DNA of 64,000 bases from JABFSS01 sp964497975 (GTDB taxonomy: Bacteria > Patescibacteriota > Gracilibacteria > Peribacterales > Peribacteraceae), in contig CAZCFO010000006.1 in NCBI GenBank assembly GCA_964497975.1, positions 9,304-73,303 of the forward strand. Direction: 5' to 3'. The notes beneath the pieces are model-generated. The model was given only the letters and a program-made list of their open reading frames with translations. It was not told the origin of the DNA and did no database searches. Every line of letters begins with the position of its first letter. Positions within the stretch are counted from its first letter, which is position 1. Position numbers and translations under genes: made by a program. This document shows positions 1 through 10,571 of this stretch, one piece after another.

Positions 1-918
1 CTGCGCGATCCGAGTCTGGACGCGCAGCTGATCCACGTCGTCAGCAAAATCCTCGGCGATCTCCGCATTCTGGACCGCCTCACCCTGCAGATGAACAATA
101 TCGGCACGGCAGAGAACCGCGCGGCATACATCGAGGCACTGCGCGAATTCTTCATCGGCAAGGAGCGCCAGCTGCCCGAGGACGACCGCCGCCGGCTGCA
201 GACCAATCCCCTGCGCCTGCTCGACAGCAAGGAGGAGGATACGCGGATCCTCGTGAAGAACGCCCCCAAGCTGAGCCAATTCGTGGACGACGAGAGCAAG
301 AAGTACCACGAAACGCTGCTCGAGTACCTGGAGGAGCTGGGTGTGAAGTGGGTCGATAACCCGGGTCTCGTGCGCGGCCTCGACTATTACTGCCAGACGG
401 TCTTCGAATTCTGGGACAGCTCCTCCGGCGCGCAGAACGCCGTGGGAGGCGGCGGCCGGTACGACGGCCTCATGGAACTCCTCGGCGGCAAGCCGACCCC
501 GGGCGTCGGGTTTGCGGGCGGCATCGAGCGCATCATCTGGCACATGAAGGAGGCCGGCATCACGGCGCCCAACAAAGACCAGGTCGACGTCTTCGTGGCC
601 CAGCTCGGGCCGGAAGCGAAGAAGAAATGTCTCGCGCTGGTCTCGCAGCTCCGCGAGCTGGGCGTGCACACGCTCGGCGCCCTCGGCGAAGCGAGCCTCA
701 AGAGCCAGATGCGTCTGGCCGACAAGTTCGAGTCGCGCTACACCCTGCTGCTGGGCAAGATGGAAGTGAAGGAGGGCACGATCATCGTCCGCGACATGAA
801 GGCCGGGAAGCAGAAGCAGATGGCCTACAAGGACGCGATCCCGGAGGTCATCAAGCTGCTGGGCAAAGAGAACCTCGATACCTACGTGTTACGAGATCAT
901 GTGGGGACGGAAGATTAA
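1..918 (+). CDS. hisS: Histidyl-tRNA synthetase, 3' part (5' end outside window)
   Basis: This is the C-terminal 305 codons of class II histidyl-tRNA synthetase, which charges tRNA-His in the cytoplasm. The reading frame is open from the first base, so the gene starts upstream of the window. Visible family marks are the histidine A motif VRGLDYYCQTVFEF, the GGGGRYDGL loop, and motif 3 PGVGFAGGIERI. An anticodon-binding domain follows (VDVFVAQLG, then a repeat of alternating strands and helices up to the stop). It runs towards gyrB, and the two genes are separated only by a hairpin repeat. The identification is secure; only the N-terminal catalytic part is missing. Confidence 0.95.
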   Translation: MRDPSLDAQLIHVVSKILGDLRILDRLTLQMNNIGTAENRAAYIEALREFFIGKERQLPEDDRRRLQTNPLRLLDSKEEDTRILVKNAPKLSQFVDDESKKYHETLLEYLEELGVKWVDNPGLVRGLDYYCQTVFEFWDSSSGAQNAVGGGGRYDGLMELLGGKPTPGVGFAGGIERIIWHMKEAGITAPNKDQVDVFVAQLGPEAKKKCLALVSQLRELGVHTLGALGEASLKSQMRLADKFESRYTLLLGKMEVKEGTIIVRDMKAGKQKQMAYKDAIPEVIKLLGKENLDTYVLRDHVGTED

Positions 919-927
919 ACGGACGCT

Positions 928-985
928 GTATTACGTATACCGTATAAAGCAGTACGTTTTTTGCATACTGCATACTACGTAATAC
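928..985. repeat. Word-hairpin, 7-base word GTATNAC
   Basis: The left arm reads as successive 7-base words GTATTAC, GTATACC, GTATAAA, GCAGTAC. The right arm, read on the other strand, gives GTATTAC, GTAGTAT, GCAGTAT. A T6 run lies in the loop. It sits between the convergent genes hisS and gyrB, so a bidirectional terminator role is likely (inference). Confidence 0.75.
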
Positions 986-992
986 ACCGACG

Positions 993-3023
<2,031 letters not shown>

Positions 3024-3033
3024 AGCGAAAAGG

Positions 3034-3039
3034 ATTCTA
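3034..3039 (-). promoter_or_regulatory. -10 box of gyrB (near-leaderless)
   Basis: TAGAAT on the minus strand ends 10 bases before the gyrB ATG. This would leave a leader of only about 3 bases. Confidence 0.5.
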
Positions 3040-3075
3040 GGGACGTTTGCGGGGGAGGGCAACGGTCAGTCGGAA

Positions 3076-3177
3076 GGCAAACGACGCAAACGAGGAAATC
3101 AATGCAAACGAGGACCTGTGCCGAGCTCAGTCGAAGCATCCTCGTTTTCTTCGTTTGCTTCGATTGCGTCGTTTGCC
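3076..3177. repeat. Word-hairpin, 9-base word CAAACGANG
   Basis: The left arm has 9-base words CAAACGACG, CAAACGAGG, AAATCAATG, CAAACGAGG. The right arm is its imperfect reverse complement. The loop carries the segment CCGAGCTCAGTCGAAGC, which recurs in inverse orientation in the copy at 16.2 kb. It lies between the divergent genes gyrB and rpsU. Confidence 0.8.
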
Positions 3178-3230
3178 GCTCAGATAGCCTTGCCATAGGC
3201 CTTTCACTCGAGTAACCTCCACCAGCTCCT

Positions 3231-3446
3231 ATGGCTATCTACGCAATCAAGCACGGCGACGAATCCACGGACCGGCTCCAGCAGCGGTTCAAGAAGCAGG
3301 TGCAGAAGTCGAACCTGATCAAGATCCTGCGCGAGCGCCGCACGCACAAGCGCCCCAAGACCCGCCGCCTCCAGCGCATCCGTGCGCTCAAGCGCGAGGG
3401 CTACCGCCAGCAGAACCGCAAGAAGCAGTTTTATTCGAACATGTAA
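3231..3446 (+). CDS. rpsU: 30S ribosomal protein bS21
   Basis: This 71-residue basic protein of the small ribosomal subunit sits near the mRNA exit and the 16S 3' end. The length and layout fit bS21: a short acidic N-terminus, the RRFKKQVQKS-like helix (LQQRFKKQVQKSNLI), an RRTHKRPKTRR segment and a long basic helix. The 25 bases before the ATG read AACCTCCACCAGCTCCT and contain no GGAGG-like site. bS21 is linked to Shine-Dalgarno use in some phyla, so its presence beside SD-poor starts is notable. Confidence 0.9.
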   Translation: MAIYAIKHGDESTDRLQQRFKKQVQKSNLIKILRERRTHKRPKTRRLQRIRALKREGYRQQNRKKQFYSNM

Positions 3447-3607
3447 ATTGTCCCGGCGCAGTCCGGTCCGCGATACAGGACGGACAACGGCGGGCGCTCT
3501 CTTTCATGGTGTCTGCTGTTCGCAGGAAGCAGCGGGCTTTCTTGCGTCTATGTGCAAAAAGTCCCCTGACCGCGATCGGGCTTCTACCGGCCGGGGCGAG
3601 GTTCGAG

Positions 3608-3613
3608 TAGGAT
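3608..3613 (+). promoter_or_regulatory. -10 box of the P-type ATPase gene (leaderless geometry)
   Basis: TAGGAT is followed by CCCCCT and then the ATG at 3620, so transcription should start at or next to the A of the start codon. Confidence 0.45.
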
Positions 3614-3619
3614 CCCCCT

Positions 3620-6304
3620 ATGCAAAATTCCTCCTCTGTCTCCGCCACGGTCCCGTGGCACACCCTCTCTGTACCCGACGCGCTGTCGCGGCTCACCACC
3701 ACGCGTGAGCGGGGCTTGTCGTCATCGGACGTCGCCCGGCTGCGCGAGCAGTACGGGCTCAACCAGCTGACCGCCAAAAAGAAGGCGTCGGCATGGAAAC
3801 TGCTCCTCGAGCAGTTCAAAAACGTCCTTGTCATCATCCTGCTCCTCGCAACGGTGATGTCGGGCTTCCTGGGACATGAGGTGGAGGCAGTGACGATCGC
3901 CATCATCGTTCTCCTGGCGGTGTTCCTGGGATTCATACAGGAGTTTCGAGCCGAGAAGGCGATGGAGAAGCTGAAAGAAATGGCGGCCCCCAACGCGACG
4001 GTGATCCGCGACGGGGAACAGACGGAGATTCCCGCGATCGAGCTGGTGCCCGGCGACATCATCCTGCTTGCGGCCGGCAACAGGGTGCCGGCGGACTCCA
4101 GGCTGCTGGAAGCCATAAATTTGCGGATGGACGAAGCGGTGCTGACCGGAGAATCCCTGCCATCGGAGAAGCTCACCGAAGCCATCCAAAAGGAGGACGC
4201 CCCCGTCGGCGACCGCAAGAACATGGTCTACGCCGGCACCACGGTGGCGGCGGGACGCGGAATGGCGGTGGTCGCGCTCACCGCGATGCAGACGGAGTTC
4301 GGCCGGATCGCGGGCATGCTCGCGGACGTGGAGGAGCAGGAGACGCCCCTGCAGCAGAACCTGGACAAGCTCGGCAAGACGCTCGCGAAAGTCGCGCTCG
4401 GCATCGTGATCCTCATCAGCGTGATCGGGTTCTTCCGCGGGCAGGAGCTCGTGGAGATCTTCATCTTCGGCGTCGCGCTCGCTGTGGCCGTGGTGCCCGA
4501 AGCGCTCCCGGCGGTCGTGACGATTTCGCTGGCCATCGGCGTCCAGCGGATGGTCCGCAGGCACGCGCTCATCCGCAAGCTGCCGGCGGTCGAAACGCTC
4601 GGCTGCACCTCGGTGATCTGCACCGACAAGACCGGAACGCTGACGAAGGACGAAATGACCATCCGCAAGATCTGGGTGGCAGGGACGACGGTGGACGTGT
4701 CCGGAGCCGGGTACGCGCCCGTGGGGGCGTTCTCCATCGACGGGAAGAAGACTGATCCGGACGCGGGTGTGCTGGAACTGCTCCGCGGCGGCGCGCTCTC
4801 GTCGGATGCCCGGCTGATCCAGAGCGAAGGGGCATTCGACATCGTGGGTGATCCCACCGAAGGCGCGCTGGTGGTGACGGCGGCCAAGGCCGGCATGTAC
4901 CGCGAGGACCTGGAGAAGAAGGCGCCCCGCATCGGCGAAATCCCCTTCTCCTCCGAAACCAAGCGGATGACGACGCTGCACAAGACCGAAGGCAAGACCA
5001 TGGCCTACGCCAAAGGCGCGCCGGAGATGATCCTGCCGCTCTGCACGCGCATCTGGGGCCCCTCGGGCGAGGAGACGCTGACGGACGGCAAGAAACAGGA
5101 AATCCTCGATGCCGCCAGGGCGATGGCCTCCCAGGCGCTGCGCGTGCTGGCGATCGCGCGCAAGGGCGATACGGACCTGGAAGGAGCCGATGAACACATG
5201 AAGCTGATCGGCCTCGTGGGCATGATCGATCCCCCGCGCCCCGAAGTCCGCGACGCCATCCGCGAGTGCCACGGCGCCGGCATCCGCGTGATCATGATCA
5301 CCGGCGACCACCCGGTGACCGCCGAGGCCATTGCGCGCGAGCTGGGCATCCTCAAGGACGAACGCGTCGTGACGGGCCTGGAGCTCGAGAAGATGGATGA
5401 CGCGCAGCTGGACCGCGAACTGAAGGAAATCGCGGTGTTCGCCCGCGTCTCCCCGGGCGACAAGCTGCGCCTCGTGACAGCCCTGCAGAAGCAGAAGCAT
5501 GTGGTCGCCATGACGGGCGACGGCGTCAACGACGCCCCCGCGCTCAAGAAGGCCGACATCGGCGTCGCGATGGGCATCACGGGAACCGACGTGACGAAGG
5601 AAGCCGGCGCCATGACGCTCACCGACGACAACTTCGCGTCGATCGTCGCCGCCGTGGAGGAGGGCCGCGGAATCTTCGGGAACATCAAGAAGTACCTCAT
5701 GTACCTGCTCAGCTCCAACATCGGCGAGATGATCATGATGACGGCCGCGACGCTCTTCGGCTGGCCCGTGCCGCTCTCGGCGGTGCAGATCCTGTACCTC
5801 AACCTCGCCACGGACGGCTTCCCGGCCCTCGCGCTTGCGGTGGATCCCCCGGAACGCGACCTGATGAGCCAGAAACCGCGCGACCCGCACACGGGCATCT
5901 TCACGAAGCGCGTCGTGGCGCTGATGCTCACGGGCAGCGTGTGGCTCGCGGTGAGCATCCTCGGCCTGTTCTGGTGGAGCCTGAACTCGGGACGGAGCCT
6001 GCAGGAATCGATGACCATGGCCTTCGTGCTTGTCGTCGTCACGGAGTTCTTCAAGGCCTACAACTTCCGCTCCGACCACCTCTCCGCGCTGCGCGGTACC
6101 TTCAAAAACAAGTGGCTCAACCTTGCGATCCTGTGGGAGCTCATCCTGCTCATCTGCATCGTGTACGTGCCCTTCCTCCAGACGGCCTTCGGGACCTTCC
6201 CGCTCACGCTGGAAGACTGGGAAATCATCATCGTGATCGCCGCGTGCGTCACGCCCGTGCTCGAAGTCGCCAAGTGGATCCTGCGCCGGACGAACGGGAA
6301 GTAA
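3620..6304 (+). CDS. P-type cation ATPase, Ca2+-transporting type (P2A-like)
   Basis: An integral membrane ATP-driven cation pump of 894 residues, the normal size for the PMR1/SERCA-like group. It has an N-terminal cation-ATPase domain (about 10-80), the actuator motif LTGESLPSEK, the phosphorylation motif DKTGTLTKDE with Asp336, and the hinge motif TGDGVNDAPALKK at about 632-644. Ca2+-type ligands are visible: PEALP in M4, SSNIGEM in M5 and NLATDGFPA in M6. Ca2+ (or Mn2+) export is therefore more likely than Na+/K+ or heavy-metal transport; the ion is inferred from these residues only. It is a single gene with a strong terminator behind it. Confidence 0.93.
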   Translation: MQNSSSVSATVPWHTLSVPDALSRLTTTRERGLSSSDVARLREQYGLNQLTAKKKASAWKLLLEQFKNVLVIILLLATVMSGFLGHEVEAVTIAIIVLLAVFLGFIQEFRAEKAMEKLKEMAAPNATVIRDGEQTEIPAIELVPGDIILLAAGNRVPADSRLLEAINLRMDEAVLTGESLPSEKLTEAIQKEDAPVGDRKNMVYAGTTVAAGRGMAVVALTAMQTEFGRIAGMLADVEEQETPLQQNLDKLGKTLAKVALGIVILISVIGFFRGQELVEIFIFGVALAVAVVPEALPAVVTISLAIGVQRMVRRHALIRKLPAVETLGCTSVICTDKTGTLTKDEMTIRKIWVAGTTVDVSGAGYAPVGAFSIDGKKTDPDAGVLELLRGGALSSDARLIQSEGAFDIVGDPTEGALVVTAAKAGMYREDLEKKAPRIGEIPFSSETKRMTTLHKTEGKTMAYAKGAPEMILPLCTRIWGPSGEETLTDGKKQEILDAARAMASQALRVLAIARKGDTDLEGADEHMKLIGLVGMIDPPRPEVRDAIRECHGAGIRVIMITGDHPVTAEAIARELGILKDERVVTGLELEKMDDAQLDRELKEIAVFARVSPGDKLRLVTALQKQKHVVAMTGDGVNDAPALKKADIGVAMGITGTDVTKEAGAMTLTDDNFASIVAAVEEGRGIFGNIKKYLMYLLSSNIGEMIMMTAATLFGWPVPLSAVQILYLNLATDGFPALALAVDPPERDLMSQKPRDPHTGIFTKRVVALMLTGSVWLAVSILGLFWWSLNSGRSLQESMTMAFVLVVVTEFFKAYNFRSDHLSALRGTFKNKWLNLAILWELILLICIVYVPFLQTAFGTFPLTLEDWEIIIVIAACVTPVLEVAKWILRRTNGK

Positions 6305-6330
6305 GAGATCATAGACGGGACAAAAGAAAA

Positions 6331-6356
6331 AGAACGGGCGCTGCCCGTTCTTTTTT
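6331..6356 (+). terminator. Rho-independent terminator after the P-type ATPase
   Basis: A 9-bp stem AGAACGGGC / GCCCGTTCT with a 3-base loop is followed by T6. It lies 26 bases after the stop. A run of A before the stem also allows function on the other strand, behind the SLH gene. Confidence 0.9.
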
Positions 6357-6370
6357 GATGGTATCCGATG

Positions 6371-6417
6371 TTATCCCGAGTAGCCCGCTGCGGAGCGGCG
6401 GGCGTACCGAGGGGTCA
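6371..6417. repeat. GGA-loop hairpin repeat, copy A
   Basis: The consensus is CCGAGYAG, an 8-bp variable stem, a GGA loop, the complementary stem, and CGTAYCGAGG. Here the stem is CCCGCTGC/GCGGCGGG. The terminal TCA of the repeat is the stop codon (TGA) of the minus-strand SLH gene. Confidence 0.75.
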
Positions 6418-7095
6418 GCAACCCGTGAACTCATCGAGCGGGTCGACCTGCGGCGTGTACCGCTTGAGGACGCAGAGGGAGTGGCGGAGCTGGGCGCCGG
6501 TGAGGATGTCGCCGGGCTTCATCGTGAACTCGCGGTCGACGTTGCGCATCGCATCCATGAAGCGCTGGTGCCACGGCTCCCAGGGCATCACGTGGTTGGA
6601 GTCGCGCAGCGGGATGCCGCCAAGGGTGGCGAGCATGGCAGCGGCTTCGGCGACCGTGATGCGGTTGCCGGGGCGGAAGGTGCCGTCGCTGTAGCCGCGA
6701 AGAACGCCGCCGCGCATCATCACGCAGACGGAGGAGGCATTGGGGGCGTCGAGGGAGACATCATCGAAGAGCAGGCTGTAGTCGACCGTGTCCGAGAGAA
6801 CGAGATCGCCGAAGCAGCTGTCGTGATGGTCGGCGGGGTACATCCGGGTGCCGATGGCATCGATGAACTGCGCGCGGGTCAGCGGGCCTGAGGGGATTTC
6901 GGATGCAAAGAAGAACGGTGTCGAGGTCGTGGGATCAGCTGAAGGCATCGTAGGCTCCCACGGGGTCATCGGCTCCTCTTCCTGGGGAACGGTCTCGGGG
7001 ACCATGAAGTCATCGGGGTAGATTTTCGCGATTCCGGAAGGAACGCTCAGCGTGACCGCGAGGGCGCCGAGGGAAAGTCTGGCAAGCAGCTTCAT
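6415..7095 (-). CDS. Secreted SLH-domain protein
   Basis: A 226-residue exported protein. The N-terminus MKLLARLSLGALAVTLSVPSG is a plausible signal peptide, followed by a Pro/Glu/Thr-rich linker (about 30-60). A clear S-layer homology repeat is present (GVLRGYSDGTFRPGNRITVAEAAAML, about 130-155), flanked by two weaker SLH-like segments (GPLTRAQFIDAIGTRMYP and MKPGDILTGAQLRHSLCVL). SLH domains normally attach proteins to cell-wall polymers, so a surface role is inferred. The stop codon lies inside a repeat element. It is transcribed alone, with an extended -10 about 30 bases upstream and a C6 tract before the ATG. Confidence 0.8.
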   Translation of the reverse strand: MKLLARLSLGALAVTLSVPSGIAKIYPDDFMVPETVPQEEEPMTPWEPTMPSADPTTSTPFFFASEIPSGPLTRAQFIDAIGTRMYPADHHDSCFGDLVLSDTVDYSLLFDDVSLDAPNASSVCVMMRGGVLRGYSDGTFRPGNRITVAEAAAMLATLGGIPLRDSNHVMPWEPWHQRFMDAMRNVDREFTMKPGDILTGAQLRHSLCVLKRYTPQVDPLDEFTGC

Positions 7096-7124
7096 AGAAG
7101 TGGGGGGAGTAAAGAATGGCGGTC

Positions 7125-7133
7125 AGAATAACA
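7125..7133 (-). promoter_or_regulatory. Extended -10 of the SLH gene
   Basis: TGTTATTCT on the minus strand predicts a leader of about 23 bases with the tract CTCCCCCC ending 8 bases before the ATG. No Shine-Dalgarno site is present. Confidence 0.5.
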
Positions 7134-7254
7134 CGCCACCACAAGTTGTCCATTGCACAGTACGAAGGCGGTGGACTGCTTGGGTGCCGATAAGACGGAA
7201 ACGAAGCGCAAGAATTACTAAAATGGACTTTTGCTCTTGCCGTAGACCTCTGTC

Positions 7255-7288
7255 CGCCATTTTCTTTGCGCGAACAAAGAAAATGGCG
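7255..7288. repeat. Perfect 14-bp hairpin, CCATTTTCTTTG type
   Basis: The stem CGCCATTTTCTTTG pairs with its exact complement across the 6-base loop cgcgaa. A second element of the same type lies at 7565. Confidence 0.85.
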
Positions 7289-7564
7289 AAAAGGAAACGC
7301 GGCGCGCTCCAATCCACTCTCCAAACGTCGCCAAAGGAACAATCCTCCACACCGGGAGGAAGTTTCAGGATGTTCCCCTTCACCCCCCGTGGAGCGCGCA
7401 GCCACACCGTATGTTGTGTGTTGTTTTTTTCTTTGAACAGAAACAAAAACAAAACCGGGGGGTACCGCCCGCCACGGGGGTGAAGGGGCGTGCGGTTAGA
7501 CGGCTCCGCAGAGCCGTCGTGGCACTGGCGGGCGGAGCGTTTTCTCCTGAGCCTGTCGAAGGAT

Positions 7565-7600
7565 CACCATTTCTTTGTCGCGTTTGACAAAGAAATGGTG
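7565..7600. repeat. Perfect 15-bp hairpin, CCATTTCTTTG type
   Basis: The stem CACCATTTCTTTGTC pairs perfectly across a 6-base loop. It is related in sequence to the element at 7255 and lies just downstream of atpG, so it may end the atp transcript. Confidence 0.85.
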
Positions 7601-7644
7601 CCCCGAAGGGGGAACGGGGATGAGCAAAGAAAAGGGCAGATATC

Positions 7645-8580
7645 CTAACTCAACGCCGCCGCGGCGCCCGAGAGTTCCGCGAGCTCGGCCGTGATGTTGG
7701 CCTGGCGGGTCTGGTTGTAGGTAAGGTTGAGGTCGCTGAGGATGTCGCCGGCGTTCTCGGTGGCGTTGTGCATTGCCAGCATCCGCGCCGAATGCTCGGA
7801 CGCGGCGGATTCGAGTACGGACTGGTAGATCTGCATTTCGGTGAGCTGCGGAAGAATGCGGTTGAGGACTTCTTCCTCGGACGGCTCGAAGAGATAATCG
7901 GCGGACAGCTTTGCGACGGTCTTCATGGCCTGCTCCTCTTCCTTGGTCACACGCTTGCGGGCGAACCTGTCGCGAAGCATCGCGCGGAGTCCCGTCTCGG
8001 AAAACGGCAGCAGGAGCTTGGTGGCGGGTTCCTGCGCGAGCGCGGAGAGGAATTCGGTGTACAGGAGCACCACGTGGTCGTATTTCCCCTCCTGGAAGCC
8101 CTCGATGCCGATGCGGGCGATGGCAAGGACGTCGCGGAACGTGGGGTGGTTGCTGAGTGCCGGGAACGCCGCCACGACGTTCTGGTCCGCGCGCTTGAGG
8201 AACTGCTGGCCCTTGCGGCCGACGGCGACGAAATCGAGGCTCTCGAAGCCCGGCAGGTCCCTGCAGGCCGTAATGTAGTGGCTGACGGCCCGGAAGAGCT
8301 GCGTATTGAGGCTTCCGCAGAGCCCGCGGTCGCTCGTGATGAGGATCGCAAGGATCTTTTTCGCCGGGCGCTGGGCCAGCCACGCGTGCTTTCCGCGGTG
8401 GCTGAGCGCGATCTTCTGCAGGATCGCCCAGGCCGTGAGGGCGTAGCTGCGCAAAAGGACGGCATTCTGGACCGCGCGGCGCATTTTGGAAGCCGCGACG
8501 AGTTCCATCGCCTTCGTGACCTGCTTGGTCGATTTGATCGCCTTCATCTTGCGCCGGAGGTCTCGGAGGGAGCTGGCCAT
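7645..8580 (-). CDS. atpG: ATP synthase F1 gamma subunit
   Basis: The central rotor stalk of F1, 311 residues, which turns inside the alpha3beta3 ring. The N-terminal helix MASSLRDLRRKMKAIKSTKQVTKAMELVAASKMRRA and the segment LITSDRGLCGSLN are diagnostic. The C-terminal helix ends with LNLTYNQTRQANITAELAELSGAAAAL. It is the last gene of the atp operon, 78 bases after atpA, and the gap is filled by a word-hairpin. It is slightly longer than the usual 285-290 residues. Confidence 0.96.
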   Translation of the reverse strand: MASSLRDLRRKMKAIKSTKQVTKAMELVAASKMRRAVQNAVLLRSYALTAWAILQKIALSHRGKHAWLAQRPAKKILAILITSDRGLCGSLNTQLFRAVSHYITACRDLPGFESLDFVAVGRKGQQFLKRADQNVVAAFPALSNHPTFRDVLAIARIGIEGFQEGKYDHVVLLYTEFLSALAQEPATKLLLPFSETGLRAMLRDRFARKRVTKEEEQAMKTVAKLSADYLFEPSEEEVLNRILPQLTEMQIYQSVLESAASEHSARMLAMHNATENAGDILSDLNLTYNQTRQANITAELAELSGAAAALS

Positions 8581-8585
8581 AAAGA

Positions 8586-8671
8586 TTAGCTTGTTAGCTT
8601 GTTAGCTTGTTAGCTAGTTAGCTTTAACTTCTGCAGACAGAAGCTAAAAAGCTACAAGCTAAGAAGCTGAA
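8586..8671. repeat. Word-hairpin, 8-base word TTAGCTTG
   Basis: The left arm has three consecutive TTAGCTTG words, then TTAGCTAG and TTAGCTTT. The apex is CTTCTG-caga-CAGAAG. The right arm is AGCTAAAAAGCTACAAGCTAAGAAGCT. The right arm contains the last codons and the TAG stop of atpA. Confidence 0.85.
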
Positions 8672-10185
8672 GAATAACGCTTCTGATCCTTCACCGACGA
8701 CGCCAAACGTTTCAGCTTCTCTTCCGCATCCGGCGTGATCTCCTTGCTGAGGACCTGCAGGAGATCGAAATGCTGGGCGCGCAGAACACGGAGGAAGTCC
8801 TCCTGGAACTGCTTCACTTTTTCGACGGGGACGTCATCGAGGAGCCCGTTGACGCCGGCGTAGAGGATCGCGACCTGCTCACCCACCGGGAGGGGCTCGT
8901 ACTGGCCCTGCTTGAGGACTTCGGTGAGGCGCGCGCCGCGGTCGAGCTGCTTGCGGGTGGCCGCGTCGAGGTCGGAGCCGAACTGCGCGAAGACGGCGAG
9001 TTCGCGGTACTGGGCCATGTCGAGGCGCAGCTTTCCCGCGACTTTCTTCATCGCCTTGATCTGCGCGGCCGATCCCACGCGGGAGACGGAAATACCCACG
9101 TCGACGGCGGGACGGATGCCTTTGTAGAAGAGATCGCCGACGAGGAAGATCTGGCCGTCGGTGATGGAGATGACGTTGGTGGGGATGTACGCCGACACGT
9201 TGCCTTCCTGCGTTTCGATGATGGGCAGCGCCGTCAGCGTGCCGCCGCCCTTTTCGTCGGACATGCAGACCGCGCGCTCGAGCAGGCGGGAGTGGAGATA
9301 GAACACGTCGCCCGGGTAGGCTTCGCGGCCCGGCGGGCGGCGCAGCAGCAGCGAGATCTGGCGGTAGGCCCAGGCATGCTTGCTGAGGTCATCGTAAATG
9401 CAGAGGACGTCCTTGCCCTGGTCGACGAAGTACTCGCCCATCGCGCAGCCCGCGAAGGGGGCGATGTACGAGAGCGCGGCGGGCTCGGAGGCGCCGGCCG
9501 TCACGACGATGGTGTAGTCCATCGCGCCGTGCTTCTTGAGCTCAGTGACGATCTTGGCGACCTTGGATTCCTTCTGGCCGATCGCGACGTAGATGCAGAT
9601 GACCGGACGGTCGCTCTGCTGGGTGTGCTTCTGGTTGATGATCGCGTCGACGACCACGGCCGTCTTGCCGGTCTGGCGGTCCCCGATGATGAGCTCGCGC
9701 TGGCCGCGGCCGATGGGGATCATCGCGTCGATGGCGGCGATACCCGTCTGGAGCGGCATGGTGACCGACTTGCGCTCGATGACGCGGGGGGCGATTTTCT
9801 CGACGGGGTAGAACGTCTTGCTGGAAATCGGCGATCCGCCGTCCTTGGCCTCGCCGAGGGGCGATACCACACGGCCGATGAGCGATTCGCCCACGGGGAC
9901 GGAGAGCACTTTGCCGAGGGCTTTGACGGTCTGGCCTTCCTTCACCTTGCCGAAGTCGCCGAAGACGATGGCGCCGACGGTGTCGTCGCCCAGGTTGAGC
10001 GCGCTGCCGAGCACGCCGTCGCCGAAGTCGATCATTTCCTGCGACCCGACCTCGGAGAGCCCCGAGATCTTGGCGATGCCGTCGCCGATGTCGGTGACGG
10101 TCCCGACGTGTTCCTGTTTCGCGTGCTTCTTGTACGACGCGATCTGCTTGTCGAGAAGGGTGAGGAGTTCGGTTCCGAGAGCCAT
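8659..10185 (-). CDS. atpA: ATP synthase F1 alpha subunit
   Basis: The non-catalytic nucleotide-binding subunit of F1 (508 residues, standard length). It has an N-terminal beta-barrel, Walker A GDRQTGKT at about 168-175, ICIYVAIGQKESKVA, and the alpha signature around PPGREAYPGDVFYLHSRLLER. It is transcribed with the rest of the atp operon, 32 bases downstream of atpH. The 5' context ACCCTAACCCTCCTCCATC lacks a Shine-Dalgarno site and resembles that of atpD. The last residues (SSAS) and the TAG stop are written by the TTAGCTTC-type repeat, so the natural C-terminus may have been altered by the element. Confidence 0.97.
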   Translation of the reverse strand: MALGTELLTLLDKQIASYKKHAKQEHVGTVTDIGDGIAKISGLSEVGSQEMIDFGDGVLGSALNLGDDTVGAIVFGDFGKVKEGQTVKALGKVLSVPVGESLIGRVVSPLGEAKDGGSPISSKTFYPVEKIAPRVIERKSVTMPLQTGIAAIDAMIPIGRGQRELIIGDRQTGKTAVVVDAIINQKHTQQSDRPVICIYVAIGQKESKVAKIVTELKKHGAMDYTIVVTAGASEPAALSYIAPFAGCAMGEYFVDQGKDVLCIYDDLSKHAWAYRQISLLLRRPPGREAYPGDVFYLHSRLLERAVCMSDEKGGGTLTALPIIETQEGNVSAYIPTNVISITDGQIFLVGDLFYKGIRPAVDVGISVSRVGSAAQIKAMKKVAGKLRLDMAQYRELAVFAQFGSDLDAATRKQLDRGARLTEVLKQGQYEPLPVGEQVAILYAGVNGLLDDVPVEKVKQFQEDFLRVLRAQHFDLLQVLSKEITPDAEEKLKRLASSVKDQKRYSSAS

Positions 10186-10217
10186 GATGGAGGAGGGTTA
10201 GGGTAGGATTCGGTCAG

Positions 10218-10571
10218 TCAGGCGACGGGCGATCCGCGCAGCTTCGCTTCGAGTTCTCCCAGTGCCCCGCGGACGCTGAGGTCGATCTGCTCGTCGCCGA
10301 TCTGCAGCACCGCGCCGCCGATGAGCGATCGGTCGCGCCGCTGATGGATCTGGACGCCGCGGTTGTACTTCTTCTTCAGCATCTCGGTCACGGACGCAGC
10401 CAGGCCCGGCTCATCGCCGGATGGAGTCGTGAGCGTCACCGTGAGCGTGCCGGCGTCGCGGACTTCGCCCGTCAGCAAATCGCGGACGTCGCGCAGGAGT
10501 TCTTTGCCGCGCGGGTGCTTGCCGCTCAGCTCCACGAGAGCCCGGACGATGTCGGCGGCGTCGGCGTTCAT
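10218..10571 (-). CDS. atpH: ATP synthase F1 delta subunit, short form
   Basis: The peripheral-stalk link between F1 and subunit b. Only 117 residues are present against about 175-180 in most bacteria. The conserved C-terminal part is intact (DRSLIGGAVLQIGDEQIDLSVRGALGELEAKL), but the usual N-terminal six-helix domain is reduced to about 50 residues. The ATG overlaps the atpF stop as ATGA, so translation is likely coupled. Assignment rests on position and the SLIGG...VRG motif. Loss of the N-terminal domain, which normally binds the alpha N-terminus, is the odd feature. Confidence 0.82.
   Translation of the reverse strand: MNADAADIVRALVELSGKHPRGKELLRDVRDLLTGEVRDAGTLTVTLTTPSGDEPGLAASVTEMLKKKYNRGVQIHQRRDRSLIGGAVLQIGDEQIDLSVRGALGELEAKLRGSPVA

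Larger units (their letters stand above)
7134..7644. other. Non-coding cluster of nested inverted repeats
   Basis: There is no credible gene in this roughly 510-base gap between the SLH gene and atpG. It contains two perfect hairpins (listed separately), a 17-18 base inverted repeat (CCCCTTCACCCCC at 7375-7392 against 7472-7488) flanking an A/T-rich core, and a nested hairpin at about 7338-7376 (GGAAC/GTTCC outside, CCTCC/GGAGG inside). A REP-like TCCTGAGCCTGTCGAAGGA lies at 7545-7563. The open frames across it are arginine-rich, low-complexity and overlap the palindromes. Confidence 0.7.

Noticed and set aside
7052..7483. Open frames on both strands in the palindrome cluster
   Set aside because: They run across perfect hairpins, have no start context, and the translated sequence is compositionally odd.
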